From: Folioceros fuciformis
Lineage: Eukaryota > Anthocerotophyta > Anthocerotopsida > Anthocerotales
Length of the DNA: 64,000 bases
NCBI GenBank assembly: GCA_049999805.1
Contig: JBNGIO010006224.1
Location: forward strand, 253,671-317,670
Direction: 5' to 3'
The notes beneath the pieces are model-generated. The model had not been told where the DNA came from, ran no database searches, and saw nothing but the letters and a program-made list of their open reading frames with translations. Of this stretch, positions 33,165 to 44,597 are shown one piece after another (positions within the stretch are counted from its first letter, which is position 1; each line of letters begins with the position of its first letter). A program made the position numbers and the translations under genes.

Positions 33165-36100
33165 ATGCAATCTTGGGAGGACAACATATTCGATTTGTCT
33201 TTCCTATTTTACAATTTAGATTCAGAGTCAGATGAATACTCACCATTTGATTTCTCTCCTCAAGCAGTGCAGGCTAGGTTGTTACGTTATACTAAGTCTC
33301 CTTTTAGGTTGACTAGCAACCAAGTTAGTGCTAATATGGCAGCTAATACATCATCTGCAACATCTTCTGCAGCACCTTCTGCTGTTGTTCCCCTTAAAAT
33401 TGATTTTAGGGATCGAGATAGATTCAACGAGATTGATTATGCAATCTGGTCCATTAGGGTCACTCAAATTTTGGAAGAACATGAGTTAATGTCTGTTGTG
33501 GATGGCACTGAAATCTGCCCCACAAATCCTCCTGAGGATGTCCTAGCTTGGCAGCGTAAGGACAGAAGGGCTCGATCAATACTGATTGCAGCCCTAGACA
33601 AGACCATGATCCCACACACCATAGGTGTAGCAACCTCACATGTTGTGTGGAAGGTTTTTAAACTCATATATGAAGATAAAAGCTCAGCCTCCATGGTGCA
33701 TGCATATCGTGACTTTTTCAATCTGAGAATGAAGGACACTGAGCTTGTTGAGGCCTACATTCACAAATTTAGGACCTTGAGGGCTAATTTGGCTTGTTGT
33801 GGTACTGTATTATCAGAGGTTCAGGTAGCTGTTACCCTTCTCGCCTCTCTACCGGACACATATAGCCAGCTGGTGAGTTCACAAAATGCTACCATACGCG
33901 CTGCAGTTCAAGCAACAACTGCGGGCCAACAACCTACTGTGACCTTAGAAGAAGTGATCGGAGCACTTTTGGCAGAGGATCGCTCAAGATCTCTTCTCAA
34001 GAATAAAGGCTCTTCAAGCAACAACCCCAATCGAGTACTTTTTGCATCAAGAGGGAAAGGTGGATATTGAGGATGTGGCCGAGGACGAGGCATGCCCTAC
34101 CAATCTCCATCGAGTCAGCAAGGCACACAGAAGAAGGTTTTCACCTATAATTGGTGTAAAATACCAGGGCATTACGAGAGGGATTGCCGGAAGAAGAAGA
34201 GTGGTGAGCCAAAGCGGGAGTCCACTACCCAAGAGTTTAACATGGCTGTAGCTCAAGCTAAGACACCTTCTATCCTTGCTGTTTGCCTCAATTCAGTAGT
34301 TGTTCAGCGAGATAGATGGTTTCTGGACTCTAGTGCAACGAGTCACATTTGCATCGATAAACGTGCTTTCTCATCTTTCATCCCTTCCAATGACGGCCTG
34401 CAATTTGTGTTGCTATGGGATGATAGTGGTTTGTCTATCAAAGGCAAGGGTTCTGTCCTTATTAGGTTGCCCAGTGGAGGGAGTCTCACCCTTATACATG
34501 TACTCTACGTACCTGCTATGACAAAAAATTTGATGTCTGTTCTAAAACTTTCCGAGGAGCATATTTGTCAAATATGTTTTGATCACATAAGTTGCAAAAT
34601 ATCTAGCGTAGACACTGGTTTACAGTTGTTTTCAGGTCAGCTTTATAATGATCTTTACTTGTTGGATGTTTACACTCTGCCACTTTCTATGCCCTCTACA
34701 CATGTTGCTCAGTCACAGTCTAGCATGTACCTTTGGCATTGTCGCCTTAGACACGTAAATTTTCAGCATTTGTCTACTTTAGCAAATAGTGGGAGTTTTC
34801 GTGATACCTTGACTTTCACTTCTGATCCCCGTCCTTTTTGTGGCTCTTGTGCCATGAGCAAGGCTCATTCATTGCCTTTTAAGGACATACTACCAACTAG
34901 AGCTACTACTATTTTGGAGACCATTCATAGTGATGTTTGTGGCCCCATGTCCACAGTTTCTTTTGGCGGTGCATCTTACTTTGTCACCTTTGTAGATGAG
35001 TGGTCAAGATATTGTACAGTGTATCCTAACAAACATAAGAGTGAAGTTTCAGATTGTTTTCAATCTTTTGTGCGACATGCCCAAAGGAAGACTGGAGCAC
35101 GTGTGAAGATTATTAGGTCTGATAATGGCGGAGAATATACAAGTCGGGCATTTAAGGACTTCTGTGAAGCAGAAGGAATTCAACATCAGCTTACAGTGTC
35201 ATACACTCCAGCACAAAATTCTTTTGCGGAGAGGAAGAACATAACTCTTCAGGAGGCTACTTTGGCTAGTTTGTTGTTTGCTGGCCTCACAGGGGCACAT
35301 TGGGCAGAGGCTCTTGTCGCCACCAACTATATTCAGAATCGGTTGCCTACAAAAGAGTTGGGATTAACAACCCCTTATGAGCTTTGGACAGGCAAGAAAC
35401 CTCACATTCCTTATTTGCGTGTGTTTGGTTCTCCTGCATATTCCTTCATTCCTCGTGAGTTTGTGAACTAAGCTGGATCCAAAGGCACATCGACGTATAT
35501 TTGTTGGCTATTCTGATGATGTGAAGGGGTACAAACTTTTTGATCCTGCCACTCGCTCACTGACTATTTCTCGAAATGTTATTTTTAATGAGCATATTTT
35601 ACTTCAACGACATTTTCAACAAATACAAGCTCATAGTGAGGATTCTTCTTCTATCTTTGGTGTTCAAGATGATGAGCCCCTTGAACCTTCCATGGTGACT
35701 CTCTATGACGATGATGAGGAGCTTATGGATTCAGAGGGGGACAACACTCCACCGCAACAGCTAGTTCCACCTCAGTTGTCACAGTTAGCTCCGGCGCAAC
35801 CAGCTCAACCCCAACAGCTAGAGCTTCAACCACCACAGTTGCCAGCATCTCCTATTGTTATTCCCAATTTGGATGTCGCACCAGATCCTCCTGTTGCTGA
35901 ACAATTGCCTGTTGATGTAGCTGCAGATAACATAGAATCCATAAAACTTCCTTCTTTGCGTCGTTCCACAAGACTTCGTTATCCCATAGAAGAGTGGAAA
36001 CCATATTATGTTGTAGGTATGGTCATAGATAACCCTCTTTCTCAAGCTTTTGTTCTCAATGCTGCTACTTCTTTAGATGAACCCATAAGCGACAGGGAAG

Positions 36101-37667
36101 CTATAGAAGGTCTTTAGGGAGAGCATTGGAAGAAGGCAATAGAATCTGAATACTCCTCTCTCATCTAGAATAAGACATGGAAGGAAGTTGACTTACCCCC
36201 CGGTCGCAAGCCCGTTGCTTGCAAGTGGATTTTCAAAAAAAATTAAATACAGATAGTAGCGTGGGGCGGTATAAGGCTAGGTTAGTAGCCAAAGGATATA
36301 GCCAAGTCCCTGGTCTAGACTATAATGAGACTTTTGCCCCTATAGTAAAAGCAACTTTCGTTAGAATTCTATTAGCAATTGCAGCCCATTTCAATTTGAC
36401 TGTTCACCAACTAGATGTAAAAACTGCTTTTTTGCATGGCCAACTAAAGGAAGACATATATATGTGTCAGCCAGAAGGTTACATCAAGAACCCTCACAAA
36501 GTTTTGAAGCTGCTCAAGACCTTGTATGGCCTCAAACAATCATCAAGAGCATGGAACAAAGTGTTTCACCAGATGCTGATTGAGCTAGGCTTCGTATGTT
36601 TGGATGCTGACTCTAGTGTTTACATTTTGTGTGAGGGCCAAGATTTTATAATTCTCTCTGTATATGTTGACGATAATTTCCTTTTCAGTTCCTCAACAAT
36701 TTTGATGGACAAGATCAAAAGAATTTTGCTAACTAGATTTGAAATGTTCGACTTGGGTGAACTCTCTTTTTCCTTGGGTGTCCAATTTCACTTTAATCAT
36801 GCTGACCACACAATAGACATCCACCAAGAGCACTATGTGCTGCAGCTTTTGCGACGTTTCCAAATGGAGGATGCTAAGCCTGTGGCCACTCCCATGGTGG
36901 TTGGTGGGAAGCTTTCGAAGGAGATCTCACCTACTACATTGGCTGAGAAAGAAGAGATGGCTAATAAGCCATATAGACAGGCTGTAGGTTGTTTGTTATA
37001 TCTAGCTGAATGGACACGCTTAGATATCAGTAAGGCTGTCAACAATGTGAGCCAGTTCATGGAGAATCCAGGTTTGGAACATTAGACTGCAGTAAAACGA
37101 ATTTTTCGTTACCTAAAGGAGACACCCAGGAAAGGCCTTAAGTACTTTAAACAGCATGATGGATTAGGATTGTCAGCATATTGTGATGCAGACTGGGCTG
37201 GGGACCCAAATACTAGGAGGAGTGTAGCTGCATACTTCTATTTTCTTGGTGGCTCAGTTGTCTCATGGTCGAGTAAGAAGTTGCCCATCATATGCTTATC
37301 AAGTACCGAAGCCGAGTATGGAGCCATGACTCAAGCATCGAAGGAGATTTTATGGATTCGAACTTTTTTGAAGGGCTTACATCAGCTCCCAACAGGGCCA
37401 ACTCAACTCCTATGTGATAGTCAATCGGCCATAGCTCTATCTCAAAATCCTGTATTTCATGCGAGAACAAAGCACATAGAGATAACACACCATTTTATTC
37501 GTCAAGCAGCTGACAACAAGGAAGTATATGTTGAGTATGTTCCTACTAGTGAGAATGTTGCTGACCTACTGACTAAAGCACTTCCCAAGTCTGTTCATGA
37601 GAAGCACACGTTAGCAACTGGTGTTCAACAAATTTCATCAAGCGCCAAGGTTGGGACTGCTCACTAA
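33165..37667 (+). pseudogene. copia gag-pol polyprotein, broken
   Basis: Gag (33165-34070) has the UBN2-type capsid region (DRFNEIDYAIWSIRVTQIL). A TGA follows, and then the zinc knuckle CKIPGHYERDC, whose first Cys is missing. Protease has DSSATSH in place of the usual DSGATSH (about 34326). The pre-integrase motif (WHCRLRH) and integrase (HSDVCGPM, RSDNGGEY, AQNSFAERKN) retain the acidic triad. Stops occur at about 35469 and 36118. Reverse transcriptase (36270-37085) keeps YVDDN, and RNase H (37170-37667) keeps YCDADWAGD and STEAEY. Stops at the gag end, the integrase end, before RT and at 37083, plus a frame change near 36225, make an active polyprotein impossible without read-through. Confidence 0.93.
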
Positions 37668-37869
37668 GATCCATTTTCGATGGAGTTCATGCATTACATT
37701 AACTCTGTTTAGTCTAAGGATTCAGATTTGTTATTAGCGGACTACACTAGAACTAAGCCAAGGTTGGGACTGCTCACTAAGATCCATTTTCGATGGAGTT
37801 CATGCATTACATTCACTCTGTTTAGTCTAAGGATTCAGATTTGTTATTAGCGGACTACACTAGAACTAA
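37644..37869 (+). repeat. 113-bp tandem duplication before the PPT
   Basis: Two copies (37644-37756 and 37757-37869) start GCCAAGGTTGGGACTGC and end ACTAGAACTAA. I found one base difference (ACATTAACT versus ACATTCACT). The first copy includes the end of the RNase H frame and its stop. Confidence 0.92.
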
Positions 37870-37876
37870 GTGGGAG
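37868..37876 (+). promoter_or_regulatory. Polypurine tract
   Basis: AAGTGGGAG abuts the TG of the 3' LTR, the expected site for plus-strand priming. Confidence 0.8.
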
Positions 37877-38072
37877 TGATGGTAGACAGATTTGTAACCA
37901 TACAATTTAGTTGCTACTGTAGCCCGGCATTCCGAAACCGTTACATTTCCTATGTACATATATTTTCTGTTGCACCCTAATGAACACACGTTTTTCTGCT
38001 TGCGCACGCGTTTTCGTTTCCAGCCACGGCTCGCGCATCTGCCTGCGCGGATGGCAGCCTCTAGATATTGTT
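37877..38072 (+). repeat. 3' LTR of copia element
   Basis: About 196 bp, TGATGGTAGACAG to CTAGATATTGTT, matching the 5' LTR. It is followed by the AGCTC target duplication at 38073-38077. Confidence 0.92.
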
Positions 38073-38077
38073 AGCTC

Positions 38078-38427
38078 CAGCTTGGTTGTGAGACTCCATC
38101 TTCACCTAGGAGCTCCATTAGGCTTGACAAGGGCAAACCATGAGGGAGGGCATGAGTTGGTGTTGTGTCTCCATAAACTTAGTTTAGCCCCCACCTTACG
38201 CAAACCTGTTATGGAATGATTCGCTTCGACCGAGGCATGCGATCCCGGATAGCAAACGTCAATGCCTCTTTCCAACCGCCCTTGCATGTAGCAGGGTCAT
38301 CAGAAGCTTGAGGAATAAAAAAAAACTTGAAGTCCCTAGATAAAAATTATTTACCAAGGTCTGCCCTCGCAGGCAGCGACATGGCCGCCAGACGTTCCCA
38401 TGATTCCCGAAAAAGGCATTCCGTCTT
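38078..38427. other. Flank of the copia insertion, older element remnant
   Basis: The minus strand is partly open and can be read as the upstream part of the interrupted DUF4283-like element. Nothing else was recognised. Confidence 0.35.
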
Positions 38428-38712
38428 GGTCTCAGCGTTCCTTGTCAAACTCACATACTGTATTACATATCGAGAATGAAAACTTACAGAATATGGATGC
38501 CAGTGTGTGCCGCGTGAACAGTCGTCAATGGACTTGGGGAATCGGTTGTTGCAAGCCTCGATCGTCGTTGGTGGATTTGGCGGAGCTGGGCGGCCTCGTC
38601 GTACTTTTTTGCAACACGTGTAATAGTGTCCGGCGTACGGCTGACCTACAGTAGTGAGTCGTAGCATTGGTCGTGACCCCGCAAGACGGACGTGACTAAA
38701 GGTTGTACATCC
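38428..38712. repeat. Dispersed repeat, copy 2
   Basis: It is homologous to 27778-28133 without the internal 83-bp duplication. Same orientation on the plus strand. The element type is unknown. Confidence 0.85.
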
Positions 38713-39277
38713 CCAGGTGAAGCCGATTTGGGGGCGGGAATGAATGAATCCTACCGGTACAGCATGCCGCACGTATGTCGGGCCTCGCACCGAGGTGACG
38801 GAAATCATGGCAGGCAGGGGCAGGGGCCGGGCTTATGAACGGCGTGGTGGGCAGTAGATACCGATCGGCAACCTGCTTGATTGGGAATGCACGCAAGGAA
38901 TAGGGTGTGGGATGCCCTTCCTTTTCCTGTTCCTTTTTCGGAGCTCGGGATTGCGTTCCCGGAGGCACAGCAGCCTATATCAGGCGCCGCCTTGACGTCC
39001 AGTTACAGGACGGCATTGCCTGTGCTCGGGGAGGCAGATGTAGGACCAGGTAAGGACGCCTCTTCACACAACCTTGGTGGCCCCCGCTTGACGGCCGCCC
39101 ATGTCGCAACTGTCTCCCTGCAATTCGTTCACTTGTTGACGAGGCCAGCAGTCTTGTTGAGGGATGGCGACGGTTTGCTACAGACCCGGCACATGTCCAG
39201 CTCTGATGCCTGAGTCATGAGATTTTATTTTATTTAGTTATTTTTATATTTTAATTATCAACATTGTTGTCATGAAA
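38713..39277. other. Intergenic stretch upstream of tRNA-Glu
   Basis: No coding feature was supported. The last 60 bases before the tRNA are AT-rich with CAACA at about 39260, as is common upstream of plant tRNA genes. Confidence 0.4.
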
Positions 39278-39349
39278 TCCGTAATAGTCTAGTGGTTAGG
39301 ATACCTGGCTTTCACCCAGGCGACCCGGGTTCGAGCCCCGGTTACGGAA
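39278..39349 (+). tRNA. tRNA-Glu (UUC)
   Basis: A 72-nt cloverleaf. The acceptor stem TCCGTAA pairs with TTACGGA, with discriminator A at 39349. The D-arm contains TAGTCTAGTGGTTAGGA (box A). The anticodon stem CCTGG/CCAGG encloses the loop CTTTCAC with anticodon TTC at 39311-39313. The T-arm CCGGGTTCGAGCCCCGG carries box B. There is no intron and no encoded CCA, as in nuclear eukaryotic genes. A TTTT terminator lies shortly downstream (near 39380). Confidence 0.97.
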
Positions 39350-40766
39350 ACTTAATCCTTTGGCCTGCGGCAAGAAATCCTTTTCTACCGAAATATAATA
39401 AATCTGCGTAACAGGTCCAGGGATTACTGAAAATTCTCACACTCATCGGTGGAGACAAAAGTCACACACTCGCTCCGTGGACGCGCTCCAGTACGGCTCC
39501 ATGGACGCACTCCGGTACATACAGATGTAGGGCTGGTGGCACTTGTTGGCCCAGGACGGGGCTATGGTCTGGCGATGGCGTGCGAATGAGACGTCAAGGC
39601 AGTGGGCCCGAGGGCAGATGATGGCAACTGGTCGGCGCAAGCCATTGGCACATTGCGCATCCTATGCGTCCAAGCACAGGCCAGATTCCTTTGCTAATCA
39701 AAGCTTGTGAGGGCCCTGAGCGCTGGATGGGACAGAGGCACCGCCACCTCCGTGAGCGCGGACACGGTAGGGTTGGGTATAACAACCAAGCAGTGGTCGG
39801 TGCGGTCGACTGGCGTTTGGGGTCCGAACGATAACTGCAACCACTGCTGCTTCTGTTCCTGGCCGCTGGTGAGACGTGAAATTTCCTCCCATGAGATGCT
39901 CAGACGTAACCCCTGTGGCAGCACCAGGAGGCAGGCAGGTTTCTGGGGAGGTGGGGACGCGAGGGAAGAATAAAACGAAGGGGAGAGAGACACGTTGCTC
40001 ATCACATTCGCCTTCCCACTCGGTTCCAGTTCGTCTAGGGGCTCGGCCCCTGCTCTTGCCCCAGCGCCGCCTCCCCTTCACATCGCCTCACTTCCACTCA
40101 CTTCCCCCCACTGCCCCTCACTTCGCCTCACTTCGCCTCACTTCGCCTCACTTCGCCTCACATCGCCTCACTTCGCCTCACATCGCCTCACATCGCCTCA
40201 CATCGCCTCACATCGCCTCACATCACCTCACCTCACCTCACCTTTCCTCCCGCCTCGCCTCGCCTCTGCGGCTCCGCACGCTCGTGTATCGGGCAATGCG
40301 CCTGGATCGCACGCTGCAGGTGTGGACCTAATCGCACTGGAACCCCCCCACTTCACCTCACTCGGCAATCCCAAACTCAGGTTGGTGGCTTCAGCATCCG
40401 GGAGCCAAGCTGCTTGTTCGTTTGGATTTCGGTATGCTTGGCAGTAGAGTATGCATTGCTTCCCCTCCGCCCGTTCCGTGATGGAGATGGATGACGGCCT
40501 CTTCTCCTCCCCCTTCTGCTTCATCCTTCCTCTGCGCACGGCAATTTGTTTCCTAGTCAGTTCAGGACGATCACTTTCAGTCGGGGATCGGAGTGCATCC
40601 CTCGCCACCACCACCTCGGGCTCATCGTTTATCTCATTCCCTGCTCGTTTTACATGACAGGTCTGACACCCAGCCAGCCGTCAAGTAGAATGCTCATCGC
40701 CTGATCCGGGGACTGCCAGCCTCTACACGTCGCCTCTCGTGTGCACGCTGCTTGACGCCACCCTCA
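39350..40766. other. Intergenic region upstream of the GH17 gene
   Basis: It holds the 10-bp minisatellite at about 40079-40245 and, to its right, the likely promoter and 5' UTR of the glucanase. The open frames across the minisatellite are products of the repeat. Confidence 0.45.
40079..40245. repeat. 10-bp minisatellite (CCTCACTTCG / CCTCACATCG)
   Basis: About sixteen units of a 10-bp motif, alternating between CCTCACTTCG and CCTCACATCG and degenerating to CCTCACCTCA at the right end. It is strongly strand-asymmetric (pyrimidine-rich on plus). Confidence 0.92.
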
Positions 40767-42764
40767 ATGGCCGTGTCCCGGTTTGCAGGTTCCGGTGCCA
40801 GGAAGGACGCTCTTGTGGCCCTCCTTCTCCTGCATTTGGTCCTGGTGGCGGGACTCGAGGAGGATGGTACGTTCTCAGCCTTTGTCGCATGTTTCTGCCA
40901 GCTAGGGAGGATGGTGACACAGGAGCTCGGGAGGATGGGTGTCGCAATCGCTGTGTCTCACCCCGCTATTGCTCCTGCCCTTGCCTTGCAGCTTATTCCC
41001 CCAATCCGGCGTATCCCACCATGGGTGTGAACTACGGGCGTGTGGCGGACAACCTGCCTCCTCCCGCGCAGGTGGTGCAGATCATTAAGAACTTGAACAT
41101 TGGGAACGTGAGGATTTTCGACCACGACGCCGAGGTCATCGGTGCCTTTGCTGGCTCCGGCATTGGGCTTGTGATCGGGGTCACCAACACGGAAGTGATC
41201 GGGATCGGGCAGAGCAACACGACCGCCACACAGTGGGTGGCACAGAATGTCGTCCCCTTCTATCCGGCCACCAAGATCACAACGATCGTGGTGGGGAACG
41301 AGCTCCTGTCTTACTACGGTGCGCAGGATGTTCAAGCGTGGTATCAGATCAATCCAGCTATACTCAATCTGTACTCGTAAGTGCGCCTGCCATTTCCGCG
41401 TTCGGGTCTTCTAGCCAGGCCAGGCCAGGCCACAATTTTGCTGTCACAGTGAACCAACAGTCTGTCTCCTTGGCTCACTCCTGTTTGGTGCAGGGCGCTC
41501 AAGGTGTTGAATCTGCACCACCAGATAAAAATTTCCACAGTCATCGCCTACGACGCGCTCAACAGTTCGTATCCTCCTTCGGCTGGGAGCTTCCGTCCAG
41601 ACATCGCGGAGCCGGTGATCAAGCCGCTTCTCAAATTCCTCAACACCACAGCTTCCTACTTCATGATCAACGTGTATCCCTACTTCGCATACGCCAGCAA
41701 TCCCAACATCTCCCTGGACTACGCTACCTTCGGCTCAGCATCTGTGCCAGTAGCCGACGGACAATTGAGCTACACCAGCTTGTTGGATGCTCAGCTCGAT
41801 GCTCTCCACTTTGCCATCGCCAGGTTGGGCTACCCAGGCGTCAGGATATCCGTCACGGAGACTGGATGGCCTACCAAAGGGGACGCAGATCAGCTTGGGA
41901 CAGGGATCCCCAATGCAGCGAACTACAACAGAAGACTGGTGCGCAAGGTTGTATCAGCCGAGGGCACACCGGCAATGCCAGGTGTGTTCATCCCGACCTT
42001 CATCTTCGCCCTCTTCAACGAAAACTTGAAACCAGGGCCGACCACAGAGCGCAACTGGGGCCTGGACTATCCGGATGGTACCCCTGTGTATCCCATCGAC
42101 CTCACGGGCCGAACACCAGAGGCCAGCTATCCTCCGCTTTCTGCAAGCAGCCCTCCACCCCCAGCTCCAAATGCCCTTCCTCCCTCTCCACTCCCAACCT
42201 CGTCCTCCCAGCCTCCTCCCCCTCCCACTCCCTTTCTGCCGCCCCAGAGCTCTCCACCTGTGCCTTCTGTTCCTTCTGTGCCTCCTCCAACCAATGCTGG
42301 GTTGAGTCCCCCTGGAGTTCCACCTCCAGTGTCTCCTGGCGCACCTCCTGCTCCCGCTTCCACCCCTTCTGGGATTGGAACCACGCAGTGGTGCACTGTG
42401 AACCCTGCTGCCAGTCTGGATTCCATTCAGGCTGCTCTGGACTACGCTTGCGGTGTTGCCAACTGCGCCCCTATTCAGATTGGGCAGCTTTGCTATGACC
42501 CCGACACTTTGCACTTCCATGCATCCTGGGCATTCAACAGCTACTATCAGCAGACCAGGGGTGCAGGGGGGACCTGTTTATTCGGCGGGGCTGCGATTCT
42601 CACTAGCACCAATCCTAGTAAGTGGAATGTGAATGCCGTATCGTGTGCTATCCAGTCTGCTTGCAGCCCGTGGCTTCCGATTCGGAATTCCCTAGAATCT
42701 AACAAGATGTCTCTACCTGAATGTTGCAGGTTTGAACGGGTGTATCTTTCCTGGAAGCACCTAG
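40767..42764 (+). CDS. Glucan endo-1,3-beta-D-glucosidase, GH17 with C-terminal X8/CBM43 domain
   Basis: It hydrolyses or remodels beta-1,3-glucan (callose) in the cell wall. Four exons close in phase: 40767-40866, 40992-41376, 41494-42617 and 42730-42764, giving 547 residues. A signal peptide lies in exon 1 (hydrophobic ALVALLLLHLVLVAG). The GH17 barrel starts at MGVNYGRVADNLP. The acid/base is Glu137 (VVGNELL) and the nucleophile Glu284 (VTETGWPT). A Pro/Ser-rich hinge of about 90 residues (about 42120-42380) leads to the X8 domain (WCTVNP, ALDYACG, CYDP, ASWAFNSYYQ). The X8 domain is completed only by the 35-nt last exon (NGCIFPGST). There is no hydrophobic tail after X8, so a GPI anchor is unlikely and the enzyme is probably secreted. 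Confidence 0.95.
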
Positions 42765-44597
42765 TCTGAAAGTGCCCGAGGGGATGGTGGTAGGCACATG
42801 TGGAGCAGAAGTAGGTGTAACACAGGTTGTTTGCTCTGGGGAGCACAGCTAATTTCGTCTAACCAGATCCTGCAGGCAACTTCCAAACTGGCAAGCATGT
42901 GCAGCTGGGCATGTTCGCAGCCCTGACCAGTCACGTAGAAGTCAATGATGGCTTAGGATTGGTCCTTCAGCACTAGAGTAGGAGCACAGAGGTTGACACC
43001 AGGTCGGGACATTTTTTTGACCCCTGTTGCATTTTACAAGGAAGTGATGTAGTGCAGTAGTAGACAGTTTCATGTAACAAGTAGAAGATGCTGTGGATGA
43101 GAACTGGGAATCTCCCAACTGGTTGTACACATCTACATGTGTAACCAAAGTCAGGACATTTGCCTGAATCAGGATGATCACATCGCCTGCCCGCATGCGC
43201 TTCTGTTGTTCAGAAAACTGCAGGGAAACTAAAACCACGTCAGCAGCAGACTTCCTTTCCCGATCCGAACCTGCCCATCCAAGTCTTTGTTGCCCTTGAA
43301 TATTAATACAAGAAGAAGACGGAAGACTACGATGGGTTGCACCAAATCTCCCGTTGACGACGGGAAGAGCGGGGTCAAGAATGACAAGGAAGGATCCCGT
43401 CCTTTCTTGCAATTTGTCGACGGAAAAAGGAGGAGGGAAAGCTAAAAAGGACAGTAACAGGCGGACTTGGAAGAAGACAGCCAAAACTGCACCAACCATG
43501 GAACTTTCGTTGCCGGTCAAGAGGGGGAGATTGTATATTCATATTTTGGAGCTGATGCGACCTAATTCGGTGAAGATTGTAGTTTGCAGCTGGATGGAAG
43601 CTGACACGGAGTTCATGTGCAGATTTGATGAATCGGTGCGCATCAAGCTCCCGAAGAGAGACAAGACATGAGGTTGAAGAAGACAAGACAGGAAGTTATA
43701 AGGAGTTTGACTACACAAGTACAAGATCGAGAACCCCCAAAAATATTATTTTAAATTATTTATTCTTAATATATTTTAATATATTTCCTCTCTTCCATGT
43801 AAACACTGTTGCCAATTATTCTCGATATTTTTTCCGTTATCTCCTCTCTTTTATTTATTTATATTTAATTTTCTTTTCCTCAATTTGGTTGTATTGTTTA
43901 ACATGTTTCTTTTTTCACTTGTCTCTATCTTTTATGCTTCTTTGGTGGGTTGCAAAAGGTAAGGATGTCATGCCAACTCTTAGGTCCAATGGCTACTCTA
44001 AGTAAACACCATACTAAGTCTATGAAACACAACACTTGGTTTGTCTAAAGACACTAATAATATGGCATAAGCTGCTTTATGGCCACATTCTCATAAATGT
44101 CCATCCATATGGTTTATTTGATGTGTGATTGTTAGTGCCCATTGAGAGCAAATGACAAGACCACCCCACACACTCGAGCAACAAGGGCAAAATCTTCATG
44201 AAAAGTGGCCCTCCTTGAAAGTAATGAAACTAGAGCCCCCTCCCGAACAGCCATCAAACAAGCTTACGATTGGGTTACACAATGAAGAATTGATTTAATT
44301 ATGGAGTTCCAATAACTTCATGTCTAACCATTATTCCTATGAAGGAACACTTAAAATGGTCATTAGATTAAACAATAGCCATTAGGGTTGGCGTAACATG
44401 CTGACCCCAATACAAGTTGACAAAAACATTTGTGATGCATAGAATATCATGACCATAATACCAGACCATAAGTAGAATGTAAGTGAACATTCATGTATGA
44501 TAATAATAATGAAACAAAACCCCATAGTACTATATAATACATACAAATGTAATACATGACCTATAGTTAAGAGGACATAAGGCAAGTAAGTAACTCT
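42765..44597. other. Intergenic; transition into an AT-rich island
   Basis: Left part: 3' flank of the glucanase. From about 43740 the sequence becomes very AT-rich. It lies between two converging genes. The open frames at 43354-43671 and 43625-44005 have no recognisable motifs. Confidence 0.4.

Larger units (their letters stand above)
32478..38077 (+). mobile_element. Ty1/copia LTR retrotransposon, near-complete, inactivated
   Basis: The element spans 32483-38072 and is flanked by the 5-bp target-site duplication AGCTC (32478-32482 and 38073-38077). Two LTRs of about 195 bp, a primer-binding site of the initiator-Met type and a polypurine tract are all in place. Internally gag, protease, integrase, reverse transcriptase and RNase H follow in copia order, broken by at least five in-frame stops or frame changes. 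A run of 100 Ns (32967-33066) hides part of the leader. The LTRs have diverged at several positions, so the insertion is not very recent. Confidence 0.95.

Noticed and set aside
40079-40245. Possible CRISPR array, given the regular short repeats.
   Set aside because: The units are directly adjacent without unique spacers, and the DNA is plant nuclear.
39995-40447. 150-codon frames with His/Ser/Leu repeats.
   Set aside because: They are translations of the 10-bp minisatellite, open because the unit contains no stop.
41233-42498. 421-codon plus-strand frame inside the glucanase.
   Set aside because: It is a shadow frame of the GH17-X8 exon, whose own frame has signal peptide, catalytic residues and correct splicing.
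43354-44005. Lys/Arg-rich frames between the glucanase and the fantom-like gene.
   Set aside because: No homology or splice continuation to either neighbour was found; the composition follows the local base bias.
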